Below, piece by piece: positions 8,129 through 16,648 of a stretch of 64,000 nucleotides of DNA. The first letter of the stretch is position 1. Each line of letters starts with the position of its first letter. Source of the DNA: UBA6109 sp035366835 (lineage in GTDB: Bacteria > Desulfobacterota > Syntrophia > Syntrophales > UBA6109); NCBI GenBank assembly GCA_035366835.1, contig DAOSIS010000005.1, forward strand, positions 62,001-126,000. Direction: 5' to 3'. A program made the translations under genes and the position numbers. The notes beneath the pieces are model-generated. The model was not told the origin of the DNA. It did not search any database and worked only from the letters and a program-made list of their open reading frames with translations.

Positions 8129-9310
8129 ATGAAGCGCGCGATCGGCATCCTCTTTTGTCTCTTCCTCGCGGTTTCGTCTCCCGCCGGGGCGGAGACGGTA
8201 TCCGGCGCCGTGAGCGTCCACCTCCGGCCGGCGGACGCGAAGGGGCCTGAGATCGAGATTTTCCAGCCGGAGGTGACGCGGGGCGTCGCGATCAGGGCGA
8301 CGGAGGAGGTCCTGACGGTCTTGGGCCACGCCTCCGACGCAAGCGGCGTGGCTTCGGTCCTCGTCAACGGGCAGCGGGCCGCGCTCGACGGGCAGGGCCG
8401 CTTCTCCGCCGACGTCCTCCTCGAGATGGGGGAAAACCGGATCGCCGTCGTCGCCACGGACATCCACCGGAACGAGACGGCGGAACGTTTCTCCGTCCGG
8501 CGCGAGGCCATGAAGGAGGCGAAGGAAGCGACGGCCCCTCCGAAACCGACGCCCGGGACAACGGCGCCGGCGGGCGCGAAAGGCCGCTCGTTCGCGCTCC
8601 TCGTGGGGATCAACGCCTACCGGAACGACGTCCCCGCGCTCCGGACGGCAGCCGGGGATGCGAAGGCCGTGGCCCAGGTCCTTCAGGGCGAATACGGGTT
8701 TTCGGCGAAGCTGATCCTCGACCGGGAGGCCACGCGCGACGCCATCTTGGAGCAGTTGGAGCACTTCAAACGGATCCTCAATCCGGAGGACCGCTTCCTC
8801 CTTTACTACGCAGGCCACGGCTGGCACGACCGGGAAACGGAGACGTCCTACTGGCTGCCCGCTGATTCTCGGAAGGACAGCAAGGTGAAGTGGATCATGT
8901 CCAAGGCGGTCACGGACGAACTCAAGCTGATTCGAGCCCGCCAGGTCCTCGTCGTGGCGGACAGCTGCTATTCCGGGACCCTGGAGCGGGCCTTCGATCC
9001 GGACGTCGCGGCGCGGGGCGGCCGGGAGTCCTATCTGAGAAGGATGCAGGAGAAGCCCTCGCGCGTCCTCATCGCGAGCGGCGGCAACGAGCCCGTCTCC
9101 GACAGCGGCGGCAGCGGCCATTCCATCTTCGCGGCGGTGCTTCTCCGGGCGCTCCGCTCGCCGGGCAGGGACGCCTTCACGGCCCAGGAACTCTTTGCGG
9201 AACACATCCGGGAGGCCGTGGCGGGACGGAGCGAGCAGACGCCGGAATACAAGACCATCCGCGCCTCCAACCACGACGGCGGCGATTTCGTTTTCATCCG
9301 GAAGAGATAA
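8129..9310 (+). CDS. Exported caspase-like (C14 metacaspase/orthocaspase) protease
   Basis: A 393-residue protein with a signal peptide (about 1-21), a bacterial Ig-like domain (about 40-125) and, after a Pro/Thr/Ala linker, a caspase-fold peptidase domain (about 150-393). The catalytic dyad is visible: His230 in LLYYAGHGWHD and Cys280 in VADSCYSGTL. The opening strand ALLVGINAYRNDVPAL is typical of bacterial orthocaspases. The signal peptide places it in the periplasm or outside. The start at 8129 follows an AGAGGTGA ribosome site. It follows the SUMF1-fold gene in the same direction; caspase and SUMF1-fold domains often co-occur in bacteria, but the pathway here is unknown. Confidence 0.87.
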   Translation: MKRAIGILFCLFLAVSSPAGAETVSGAVSVHLRPADAKGPEIEIFQPEVTRGVAIRATEEVLTVLGHASDASGVASVLVNGQRAALDGQGRFSADVLLEMGENRIAVVATDIHRNETAERFSVRREAMKEAKEATAPPKPTPGTTAPAGAKGRSFALLVGINAYRNDVPALRTAAGDAKAVAQVLQGEYGFSAKLILDREATRDAILEQLEHFKRILNPEDRFLLYYAGHGWHDRETETSYWLPADSRKDSKVKWIMSKAVTDELKLIRARQVLVVADSCYSGTLERAFDPDVAARGGRESYLRRMQEKPSRVLIASGGNEPVSDSGGSGHSIFAAVLLRALRSPGRDAFTAQELFAEHIREAVAGRSEQTPEYKTIRASNHDGGDFVFIRKR

Positions 9311-9356
9311 ACGAAGAGACGATTCTTTTGCGGCTACGAGGATGTCGCCCTTGCAG

Positions 9357-9507
9357 TTCGACAAGCTCACTGCGACATCGCTCATGCTTCGACCCTTCGA
9401 CAGGCTCAGGGTAAACTTGGCTCATGCTTCGACGAGCTCAGCATGACAAGAGTTATGTCACCCTGGGCCTGTCGAAGGGTGGGCCTGTCGAAGGGAGAGC
9501 CTGTCGA
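9357..9507. repeat. Cluster of TTCGACAGGCTCAG-type intergenic repeats
   Basis: The gap after the caspase gene is made of short related units. TTCGACAAGCTCA (9358), CCCTTCGACAGGCTCAGGGT (9393-9412) and TTCGACGAGCTCA (9428) lie in one direction; CCCTGGGCCTGTCGAAGGG (9461-9479), GGGCCTGTCGAAGGG (9481) and GCCTGTCGA (9499) lie in the other. The two sets are inverted copies and could fold into long hairpins. The pattern is that of dispersed REP-like elements and may also terminate transcription between the two converging genes. Confidence 0.75.
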
Positions 9508-9514
9508 TCTCCCC

Positions 9515-10438
9515 CTACACAATTAGCGGTTTTGTCAGATCGATTCCCGGAAGGATCTTGTCGAGGAGCGCGCGCAACTGCGCGGCCGCGCCGGCGTCCA
9601 GATCGGCGCCGGGGTGGCGCACCTTCGCGTTTTCGATCAGCCCGCGCAGGCGCAGGATCTCCTTGCGTACCGCGATTCCCGGCTGCTGCTCGAAGACGAT
9701 CAGCGGCAGGAAGCGGGCGTAGATATTCCGCGCCCGCTCGATGTCGCCGGCCTTCGCCGCCTCGACCATCGCAATCAGGACTTCCGGAAAGGCGAAGCCC
9801 GTGTTGAAACCGTCGGACCCCCGCTCGAGATCGAAAATGCCGTAAAGGGCGCCGAGGCCCGTCAGGATCGGTACGGGACGGTTCTTCATGCCGTCGCGCA
9901 GGGCGGCGATCCTGACCGGCGTGGGCGGCGCCTCCTCCTTGATGCAGGCGACGTTCGGGAGTTTGGCGATCATCCGCAGGAGAAGCGCCACGGACATATG
10001 GACCCCCGTCGATGCCGGGTGATCCTGGACGACCAGGGGAAGCCCGGTGCCGGCGGCCACGCGCCGGTAGAACTCGAAGGTCCGGCCCTCGTTCGGCACG
10101 GGTTCCTGCGACGGCGCGACCATGACGGCGGCGGCGCCGAGAGATTCCGCCTTCCGGCAGAGGTCCAGGCAGGCATGCGTGCCGGCGTGGCTGGCGCCGA
10201 CGATGACGGGAATGCGCCCCCCTGCGGCGGCAACGGCCGTGCGGACCACCGCTTCGCGCTCGCCGTCGCCCAGGCGGTTCGCCTCGCCGAGGACGCCGAG
10301 GACGGTGACGCCGTCGACGCCGATATCGGCCATGAAGCGGACCAGGCGGCCGAGCGATTTCAGATCGAGGTTTTCGTCTTCGTGGAACGGTGTCGCCAGA
10401 ATCGGATAGACGCCCTGGAAACGGATGGAAGGAGACAT
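9515..10438 (-). CDS. DapA/N-acetylneuraminate lyase family aldolase of unknown substrate
   Basis: A 307-residue class I aldolase-fold protein (TIM barrel). The Schiff-base lysine is Lys167 in VACIKEEA, and the pyruvate-carboxylate loop GVLGEANRL (48-56) replaces the usual GTTGE. The catalytic Tyr of true dihydrodipicolinate synthase (in LYNVP) is replaced: the segment reads VVQDHPASTG with Gln138 at that place. It is therefore unlikely to be DapA and could be a related 2-oxo-acid lyase or dehydratase. AAGGA precedes the ATG. It stands alone, separated from pyrG by a repeat-rich gap. Confidence 0.8.
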   Translation of the reverse strand: MSPSIRFQGVYPILATPFHEDENLDLKSLGRLVRFMADIGVDGVTVLGVLGEANRLGDGEREAVVRTAVAAAGGRIPVIVGASHAGTHACLDLCRKAESLGAAAVMVAPSQEPVPNEGRTFEFYRRVAAGTGLPLVVQDHPASTGVHMSVALLLRMIAKLPNVACIKEEAPPTPVRIAALRDGMKNRPVPILTGLGALYGIFDLERGSDGFNTGFAFPEVLIAMVEAAKAGDIERARNIYARFLPLIVFEQQPGIAVRKEILRLRGLIENAKVRHPGADLDAGAAAQLRALLDKILPGIDLTKPLIV

Positions 10439-10477
10439 GTCGAGGTCCTTTCGTGACTCTGTGAACGATCCGTGAAA

Positions 10478-10690
10478 CCATCGTCATTCCCGCGCAAGCG
10501 GGAATCCAGGGTCTTTAGAACTTGCTTCCGTGTCAGGTAGAGAACTGGACCCCCGTTGCAGCCTGCCCTCGCGAAGGCGGGGGCGGGGGTGACAGAAGTG
10601 AATGTTTTTCATTCCTGCGCAGACGGGAACTGGGAACTGAACCGGATGCCCCCGGATCGAGTCCGGGGCAGGCTTATCAAGTCCGGCATG
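10478..10690. repeat. Group of palindromic intergenic repeats
   Basis: The gap between pyrG and the DapA-like gene holds several REP-like hairpins. ATTCCCGC-GCAA-GCGGGAAT (10486-10505) is a perfect stem with a tetraloop; CCCCGGA/TCCGGGG (10650-10668) is another perfect stem; GCGAAGGCGGGGGCGGGGGTGAC (10571-10593, split here as GCGAAGGCGG then GGGCGGGGGTGAC) and ATTCCTGCGCAGACGGGAA (10610-10628) look like degraded relatives. Such elements are dispersed in many proteobacterial genomes. Confidence 0.7.
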
Positions 10691-10728
10691 ACAACTCTTG
10701 AAATTTCCCGCCTGTCGGGCCGATTCTT

Positions 10729-12366
10729 CTACCGCTTCCCTTTTGCCGCACCCTTTTTTCTTTTCGCGGCCGACTTCCTTTTCAGCGCGGCGCCGATGAA
10801 GCGGCTGAAAAGGGGATGGGGATTCGTCGGCTGAGACTTGAATTCGGGGTGGAACTGGCAGCCCAGAAACCACGGGTGTCCCTTCAGTTCCACGATCTCG
10901 ACCAGTTTGCCGTCCGGGGAGGATCCGGATATCCGCAGGCCCTGCCGCAGAAGGTCTTCCCGGAAGACGTTGTTGAATTCGTAGCGGTGGCGGTGCCGCT
11001 CCTCGATCTCGGTGCATCCGTAGGCGTCGAAGGCGAAGGAATCCCGGTCCAGCCGGCACGGATAGGAGCCCAGGCGCATCGAGGCGCCCTTCTCCTTCAC
11101 GTCCCGCTGTTCCGGCAGGAGGTCGATGACCGGAAAAGGCGTCTCCGGATCGAACTCGGAGCTGTTGGCCCGCTTCATGCCGCACAGGTCGCGCGCGAAT
11201 TCCACGACCGCCGTCTGCATGCCGAGGCAGATGCCGAAAAAGGGGATCTTTTTCTCCCGCGCGTGCCGGATCGCCGATACCATCCCTTCGATGCCGCGGT
11301 TGCCGAACCCGCCGGGCACCAGGATGCCGTCGGCGCCCTCCAGCTTTCCGCCGATCCCTTCCTTTTCGATCTTCTCGGAATCGACGAACGATAGCTTCAC
11401 GCGGCAGTTGTTGGCGATGCCGCCGTGGGTCAGGGCCTCGTTGAGGCTCTTGTAGGAATCCGTCAGGTTCACGTACTTGCCGACGATCGCGATCGTCACC
11501 TCGTGCGCCGGGCGGGTCATCTTGGCGACGACCTCTTCCCAGGCCTCCAGGTGGGGCTGCCCGGTCCAGATGTTGAGCAGGTCGACGATCTTCTGGTCCA
11601 CGCCCTCCTGGTGGAAATTCAGGGGGACTTCATAGATGCAGTTGACGTCGCGGGCGGTGAAGACCGCCTCGACCTCGACGTTGCAGAAGAGGGCGATCTT
11701 GGCCCGGATAGCGTCGGAGAGGGGGTTCTCGGCGCGGCACAGGAGGATGTCCGGCTGGATGCCGATTTCCCGCAGGGCCTTCACGCTGTGCTGCGTGGGC
11801 TTCGTCTTCACTTCGCCCGCCGTCCGGAGATGGGGGACCCAGGTGAGGTGGATGAAGATGGCGTTCTGCCTGCCCGCCTCGTTGCGGAACTGGCGGATGG
11901 CTTCGAGGAAAGGCTGGCTTTCGATGTCACCCACCGTTCCGCCGATCTCGACGATGGCGACGTCGAATCCCCCGGCCGTCCTGCTGATGAACTCCTTGAT
12001 TTCGTTGGTGATATGGGGAATGACCTGGACGGTCTTGCCGAGGTAGTCGCCCCGGCGTTCCTTGGTGATGACGGAGTAGTACACCTGACCCGTGGTAAGG
12101 TTGTTGCATTTGCCCATCCGGGTGGAGGTGAAGCGTTCGTAGTGGCCCAGGTCGAGGTCCGTCTCGGCGCCGTCGTCCGTGACGAAGACCTCGCCGTGCT
12201 GGAAGGGACTCATCGTCCCGGGGTCGACGTTGATGTAGGGGTCCAGTTTCTGGTTCGTGACCCGCAGGCCACGGCATTCCAGAAGGGCGCCGATGGAAGC
12301 CGCGGCAAGTCCTTTTCCCAGGGAAGAGAGTACGCCGCCGGTAATGAAGATGAATTTCGTTTTCAT
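10729..12366 (-). CDS. pyrG: CTP synthase
   Basis: Amidates UTP to CTP with glutamine and ATP, the last step of pyrimidine nucleotide synthesis. The 545-residue length is standard. The N-terminal synthetase domain opens MKTKFIFITGGVLSSLGKG (P-loop-like) and contains LDPYINVDPGTMSPFQHGEV. The C-terminal class I glutaminase has the nucleophile in GICLGMQ and the His-Glu pair in FHPEFKSQP. The Lys/Arg-rich tail (KRKSAAKRKKGAAKGKR) is an extension often seen in this lineage. GAGGAG precedes the ATG. It starts 17 bases after the GlmS-like gene and is probably in the same transcript. Confidence 0.96.
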   Translation of the reverse strand: MKTKFIFITGGVLSSLGKGLAAASIGALLECRGLRVTNQKLDPYINVDPGTMSPFQHGEVFVTDDGAETDLDLGHYERFTSTRMGKCNNLTTGQVYYSVITKERRGDYLGKTVQVIPHITNEIKEFISRTAGGFDVAIVEIGGTVGDIESQPFLEAIRQFRNEAGRQNAIFIHLTWVPHLRTAGEVKTKPTQHSVKALREIGIQPDILLCRAENPLSDAIRAKIALFCNVEVEAVFTARDVNCIYEVPLNFHQEGVDQKIVDLLNIWTGQPHLEAWEEVVAKMTRPAHEVTIAIVGKYVNLTDSYKSLNEALTHGGIANNCRVKLSFVDSEKIEKEGIGGKLEGADGILVPGGFGNRGIEGMVSAIRHAREKKIPFFGICLGMQTAVVEFARDLCGMKRANSSEFDPETPFPVIDLLPEQRDVKEKGASMRLGSYPCRLDRDSFAFDAYGCTEIEERHRHRYEFNNVFREDLLRQGLRISGSSPDGKLVEIVELKGHPWFLGCQFHPEFKSQPTNPHPLFSRFIGAALKRKSAAKRKKGAAKGKR

Positions 12367-12383
12367 GATTCTCCTCGACTCTT

Positions 12384-15300
12384 TCAGGTTTCCACTCCGG
12401 TTTCCAGGGGAGACGCTTCGGGAGAGATCCTGCGGCGGATCCGCCCTGCGAGGGTCTCCACGGCATCGCTCAGGAGGTCCTCCACGGAGAAGTCCTCCAG
12501 ATAGCGGTCATCCCAGGGGAGGTTGTACTCGTTGACGAGGTTGCGGATGTCGTTGTGACGGTACCCCAGCACCTCCTTCTTCTCCTGGACGGTCAGTTTC
12601 TCGTTGTAGGAGACGTGCAGGAGCAGAAGGCTCCGGACGGCCCCCCTTTCCCCCAGCAGGGGGATGATGACGATTGAGGCGCCGTCCATCTTTCCCCGTC
12701 CGGCGTACAGATGGCCTGTGCTGACGATCGATCGCTTGGTTCCCATCAGGAGCCCCGAACTCTCGGTGCGGGATTTCATCGACGCGGCGATCCCGCCCCG
12801 CTGCCGGATGGCGATCGTGGAGGCGTCGGTCGGATTTCCCTCTCCGTTCAGGCCGTTCACGTCGTAGAGCGTATATCCCCTGACAAGGGCAATGGCGGGC
12901 TGCAGCCGGCTCAGGGCCATGATGTTCTTTCCCACGAGCCGCTTCGCCGAAAAACCGAGTTCCTTGAGGAGATCGAAGAGGATGCCGCCTGCCGGTTCCT
13001 CCTTCTTTCGGCTCGTCCCCACGGTGACGGTCTTGGCCTGGTGGCGTATGGCGTCGATGGGCCGGGAGAGCTCGTCCATGGCACGGCCCAGCGCGAGATC
13101 GAGCATCTCCACCGGCGAGACGGGGTCGTCTTCGGTGCGGAAATCCTCCCAGAAATCCTCGATCGGGAGCTTGCCGACGGCATACTTGAGCAGAAGGACG
13201 ATATCGGAGGCCGTGCGCACACCGGTGACCGAAAAGGCCCCCTGCCGCCTTCGCTCGTTGAACTCGCGGGCGAAATCACGGACCATGCGGCGGAAGTCCC
13301 GGTCGAAAAGGCCCTCATACATGGAGGTGCGCCTTTTGGCCTGCTCCACCATGGTCTGATTGAGGCGGCTGCGGAATTCCTTGAGGAACGCCGCCTCTGC
13401 GTCGATCCGGCAGGCCGCATAGTAGCCCCACAGGTGCCCCGCCAGCGTATTGAGGATGACGGGCAGGGGCGGCGCCGAGCGGGGAAGGGGCAGCACGGCG
13501 TCCGATATCCGGTCGAAGCGGTCGTCGCCCGCGTCGGCGAAGACGACGACGGAGGCCTTGTGGGCCTTGAAGATCGCGACGTCCTTGGCGATGTCGCCGA
13601 GCACGGTCTCGGGGCTTCCGGCGGCGCAGACCAGGATGAGGGGTTCCGCGGACAGATCGATGTGCTTCTTGTTTTCCACGACGTCGGATGAAATGGTCCG
13701 ATAGCAGAGCTCGCTGAGCTTGATGCGGATTTCGTCCGCGGCGATCTTGTCGGGCCCGCTGCCGACGACGGCCCAGTAGCGCTTCTGGTACAGGGCCTCG
13801 GCGCATTTCCGGATCGCCTCCCGTCCCTGCACCACTTCGGCCATCCGGGCGGGCGCTTCTTCCAGGTTGGCCAGCTCGGCAGCCACCGCCTCGTCGTCCA
13901 GCGTCCCCGCGAGCTGCGCCAGGTTCAGGGCGAGGATATGCCCCGCCACGATCTGGGAATAGAAGGCCTTCGTCGAGGCGACGGACATCTCGATGTCGCG
14001 GCCGTCGCTGGTGTAGAAGACGCCGTGCGACTTCACGGTGATGTCCGACTGGCGGCGGTTCACGATGGAGACGATCGTCGCTCCCTTTTCCGCCGCCATG
14101 GCGACGGCGCGGTTCGTATCGGTGGTCGTCCCCGATTGGGTGACGGGGATGACGAGGGCGTCGGCGAGGTCGTCGTCCGGGGAAAATCCGCTCAGCTCGG
14201 AGGCGATCTTGCTTTCGACCTCTATGCCCGAGCCTTTCAGATGGCGTGCGAAGGCGTCCGCGACCGCCGCGCCGGCGACGGCGGCCGTACCGTGGCCGAT
14301 GACAAGGATGCGCCGGATCCGTCCTTCGCGCAGGGATTCCCGGAGGCGGAGCGGCAGGACTTCTTCGCCCAGATTGAATGCGACTCTCCGGCCTCCCCCG
14401 GCCGACCGGGAGATCCGATATTTTCCCCGCAGCGTCTTGCGGACGGACAAAGCGGATTCCGTGACCTCCTTGAGAAAGAAATGGGGGTAATCGCCGCGGT
14501 GGATGTCCCGCGTCGTGATCTCGGCCTTCGACACCGCCCCCTCGTCGAGCGCGAGCGGGGTGCCGTCGTAGAAGAAGGCGCGGATGCCGGCAAGCCCGCC
14601 CGCCGATTCGCAGTCGAGAACCACGATCTGGCCTGACCCGCCGCCGGCGCCCGGAGAGGTCCGCTCGCCGTCCATTTTGATGAAGGAGGACGTCCCCTCG
14701 ACGATGCCGTACAGCTCGGACGCGAAGAGATACCGGTCCGGGGCGATCCCCACGTACAGGGCCTGGCCGCTTCCCCGGAGGGCGAGGTAGATCCTGCCCG
14801 GCGTCAGGCTGCTGGCCATGGCAATCGCATGGGACCCTTCGAAATCGTTCACGGCGAGACGGAAGGCCTCGTCCAGCGGATGTCCCTCCCGGAGATATTT
14901 TTCGATCTGCAGCGGAATGATCTTCGTGTCCGTCGTCAATTCCGGGGCGACGAGCTCCCCGTCCGATTCGAGCGCGGTGCGCAGGGACTGGTAATTGTCC
15001 ACGTCGCCGTTGAGAACGACGTCAATCGACCAGTCTCCGTCGCTTTCGGCAACGGCGGCGTTGTTGATCGGATGGCAGTTCTCCTCGGTGATGGAGCCGA
15101 CCGAGGCCCAGCGGGTGTGCGCGAGGGCAGCCTCGCAGTCCGCGGGAAGGTCGGCGAAGATCCGGAAGATCCCGTCCCGGGCGATCTGCGCGCGGAGTTC
15201 ATGGACGTTCCGGCCCAGCTCTCCGATGATCGAGGCGGTCTTGTAGACGAAGGAGATGCCTGCGCCGTCCCCCTGCGGTCCTCCTTTCCCGCTCCGGGAG

Positions 15301-16118
15301 ACGCGGATGGAGCCGTTCATGAGATCGCCGTAAGCCGTCCGCTTCGCGAAATCATCCGCCAGGCCCCTGCGCCCGATCTCGGCGAAGGCCCGCTGGCAGT
15401 CTGCGGCGGCGGTGGCAAAGGATATCTCGATGCCCGCCGAGTCCCGGCCGCGAACCTCCAGACGGTCGATGTTGTTCAGCAGGAGGTTGAGCTTTTCGTA
15501 TTTGGCGAAGGCCTCCGGCGAGAGTTCGCGGCGATCCCCGGCATTCGCCAGCCGGACAATCCGTTCGATGTTCTCGAGAATGTCCCGTCCGAGCGTCCAG
15601 AGGATGTCCCTGAGGAGGACGAGCCGCGCATTGACGGTCTCGAGGTCCTGGGTATTGAACCGTCCGGCGCCGCCGCCTTCCAGGACCTTCTCTTCTTCGG
15701 AAAAAAAGGCGCCCATGACGCGGACGAGCCGCGAGAGCTTCTCCGATTGCGCGGTGTCGAAGAAGAGGCGTCGGAAGTGGTCCTCCTCCTTCAGCTTCCC
15801 CAGGACGGCCTCCATCCGGCCGAGCAGATCCGCGCCCCCGAGGTAGTCTCCGGCCGAGGCTTCCCCGGCAAGGAGCGCGGACAAGCGGCGGGAGCGCAAC
15901 GCTTCGAACTGTTCGGACAGCGTCCGGGCGGCATCGAAGGAAGGGGGCGGGGACGAGAGCTTGACCGTCAGGATCCCGGCCAGGCCGCAGAAAAGAACGG
16001 TCGGTGTCACCGGGAAGAGGACAAGGGCCGGGGCGCAGACGAGATCGGGATTGACCCCGATGCGAATGCGGAAGGCCCTCAGGAAGGCCGCAGCCTTGCG
16101 CCACAACGTATGAAGCAT
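12384..16118 (-). CDS. Very large GlmS-like protein: split class II glutaminase, two SIS domains, C-terminal extension
   Basis: A 1244-residue relative of glucosamine-6-phosphate synthase (about 610 residues). A class II glutamine amidotransferase signature CGLAGI begins at Cys44, but the next conserved block RGRDSAG appears only near 225 because about 170 residues are inserted; HTRWAS follows near 335 and NGDVDN near 372. Two sugar-isomerase (SIS) domains follow, recognisable by VTQSGTTTDTNRA and YWAVVGSGPDKIAADE, then about 300 extra residues. In active enzymes of this class the cysteine is the first residue, so processing or a start at GTG 16010 would be needed. The ATG at 16118 lies 14 bases after AAGGGG; an in-frame TTG at 16130 adds four residues. 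The function is unproven. Confidence 0.8.
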   Translation of the reverse strand: MLHTLWRKAAAFLRAFRIRIGVNPDLVCAPALVLFPVTPTVLFCGLAGILTVKLSSPPPSFDAARTLSEQFEALRSRRLSALLAGEASAGDYLGGADLLGRMEAVLGKLKEEDHFRRLFFDTAQSEKLSRLVRVMGAFFSEEEKVLEGGGAGRFNTQDLETVNARLVLLRDILWTLGRDILENIERIVRLANAGDRRELSPEAFAKYEKLNLLLNNIDRLEVRGRDSAGIEISFATAAADCQRAFAEIGRRGLADDFAKRTAYGDLMNGSIRVSRSGKGGPQGDGAGISFVYKTASIIGELGRNVHELRAQIARDGIFRIFADLPADCEAALAHTRWASVGSITEENCHPINNAAVAESDGDWSIDVVLNGDVDNYQSLRTALESDGELVAPELTTDTKIIPLQIEKYLREGHPLDEAFRLAVNDFEGSHAIAMASSLTPGRIYLALRGSGQALYVGIAPDRYLFASELYGIVEGTSSFIKMDGERTSPGAGGGSGQIVVLDCESAGGLAGIRAFFYDGTPLALDEGAVSKAEITTRDIHRGDYPHFFLKEVTESALSVRKTLRGKYRISRSAGGGRRVAFNLGEEVLPLRLRESLREGRIRRILVIGHGTAAVAGAAVADAFARHLKGSGIEVESKIASELSGFSPDDDLADALVIPVTQSGTTTDTNRAVAMAAEKGATIVSIVNRRQSDITVKSHGVFYTSDGRDIEMSVASTKAFYSQIVAGHILALNLAQLAGTLDDEAVAAELANLEEAPARMAEVVQGREAIRKCAEALYQKRYWAVVGSGPDKIAADEIRIKLSELCYRTISSDVVENKKHIDLSAEPLILVCAAGSPETVLGDIAKDVAIFKAHKASVVVFADAGDDRFDRISDAVLPLPRSAPPLPVILNTLAGHLWGYYAACRIDAEAAFLKEFRSRLNQTMVEQAKRRTSMYEGLFDRDFRRMVRDFAREFNERRRQGAFSVTGVRTASDIVLLLKYAVGKLPIEDFWEDFRTEDDPVSPVEMLDLALGRAMDELSRPIDAIRHQAKTVTVGTSRKKEEPAGGILFDLLKELGFSAKRLVGKNIMALSRLQPAIALVRGYTLYDVNGLNGEGNPTDASTIAIRQRGGIAASMKSRTESSGLLMGTKRSIVSTGHLYAGRGKMDGASIVIIPLLGERGAVRSLLLLHVSYNEKLTVQEKKEVLGYRHNDIRNLVNEYNLPWDDRYLEDFSVEDLLSDAVETLAGRIRRRISPEASPLETGVET

Positions 16119-16191
16119 AGAGATGTTCAAAACCCCTTGAAGAGAAACATGCCCCGTTTCCGGCCCGGGAAATGTACTGCGCGGCGGCGGG

Positions 16192-16223
16192 TTCCGGCAA
16201 GGGATTTATCCGCCCTGCCGGAA
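16192..16223. other. Stable hairpin before the GlmS-like gene
   Basis: TTCCGGCAAGGG (from 16192) pairs with CCCTGCCGGAA (ending 16223), with one bulge and a short loop, in the 172-base gap between the Fis-type gene and the GlmS-like gene. There is no T-run on the minus strand, so it may be an attenuator or mRNA structure rather than a terminator. Confidence 0.4.
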
Positions 16224-16302
16224 AGGCGCTCCTGCAGGCCGTTCCAAAACGTCCGGCTGCAGGACCTCGATGGCTCGGCAGGCGGCATTTTCCAGAGGCC
16301 TT

Positions 16303-16605
16303 CTATTCCTTGTCGCCGTTCAAACCCAGCTTGATCATCTTCGATTGGAAGGTGTTGCGGTTGATGCCCAGATAGGCTGCGGCGGTGCTCTTGACGTTCT
16401 TCGAGTTCCGCAGGGCGATCCGGAAGAGGCTTCGCTCCACGAGGGAGACAACGTCCTCGTAGAGCCGGCTCTTGCCGCCTTTCGTCGAGAAAAGGACGGT
16501 TGCAACTTCTTCCAGTTTCTTCTCCATCACCTCCTCGACGACTTGCAGAGGCGAGGAGTGGGTATCCTCCGTGGAGACTTTCAGCGAAGGTCTTTTCCTG
16601 TTCAT
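16303..16605 (-). CDS. Small Fis-type helix-turn-helix protein
   Basis: A 100-residue protein. The last 35 residues form an HTH_8/Fis-type DNA-binding unit (KSTAAAYLGINRNTFQSKMIKLGL), the kind found at the C-terminus of NtrC-type activators and in Fis. The first 60 residues resemble no domain I recognise but could form helices for dimerisation. It may regulate the neighbouring genes. The start has a G-rich site nine bases upstream. It lies 43 bases after the PH-domain gene, in the same direction. Confidence 0.72.
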   Translation of the reverse strand: MNRKRPSLKVSTEDTHSSPLQVVEEVMEKKLEEVATVLFSTKGGKSRLYEDVVSLVERSLFRIALRNSKNVKSTAAAYLGINRNTFQSKMIKLGLNGDKE

Positions 16606-16648
16606 GAGTCGTTTCCCCCGATATTCCGATACCCCGCAAAGACGCCTT

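Noticed and set aside
10535..10548. AGGTAGAGAACT shared with 17821-17832 as a possible mobile-element end
   Set aside because: Only twelve bases match and no second end, target duplication or transposase is visible.
16131..16302. glmS-type ribozyme before the GlmS-like gene
   Set aside because: The gap has a stable hairpin, but I cannot see the conserved ribozyme core, and such ribozymes are typical of Firmicutes.
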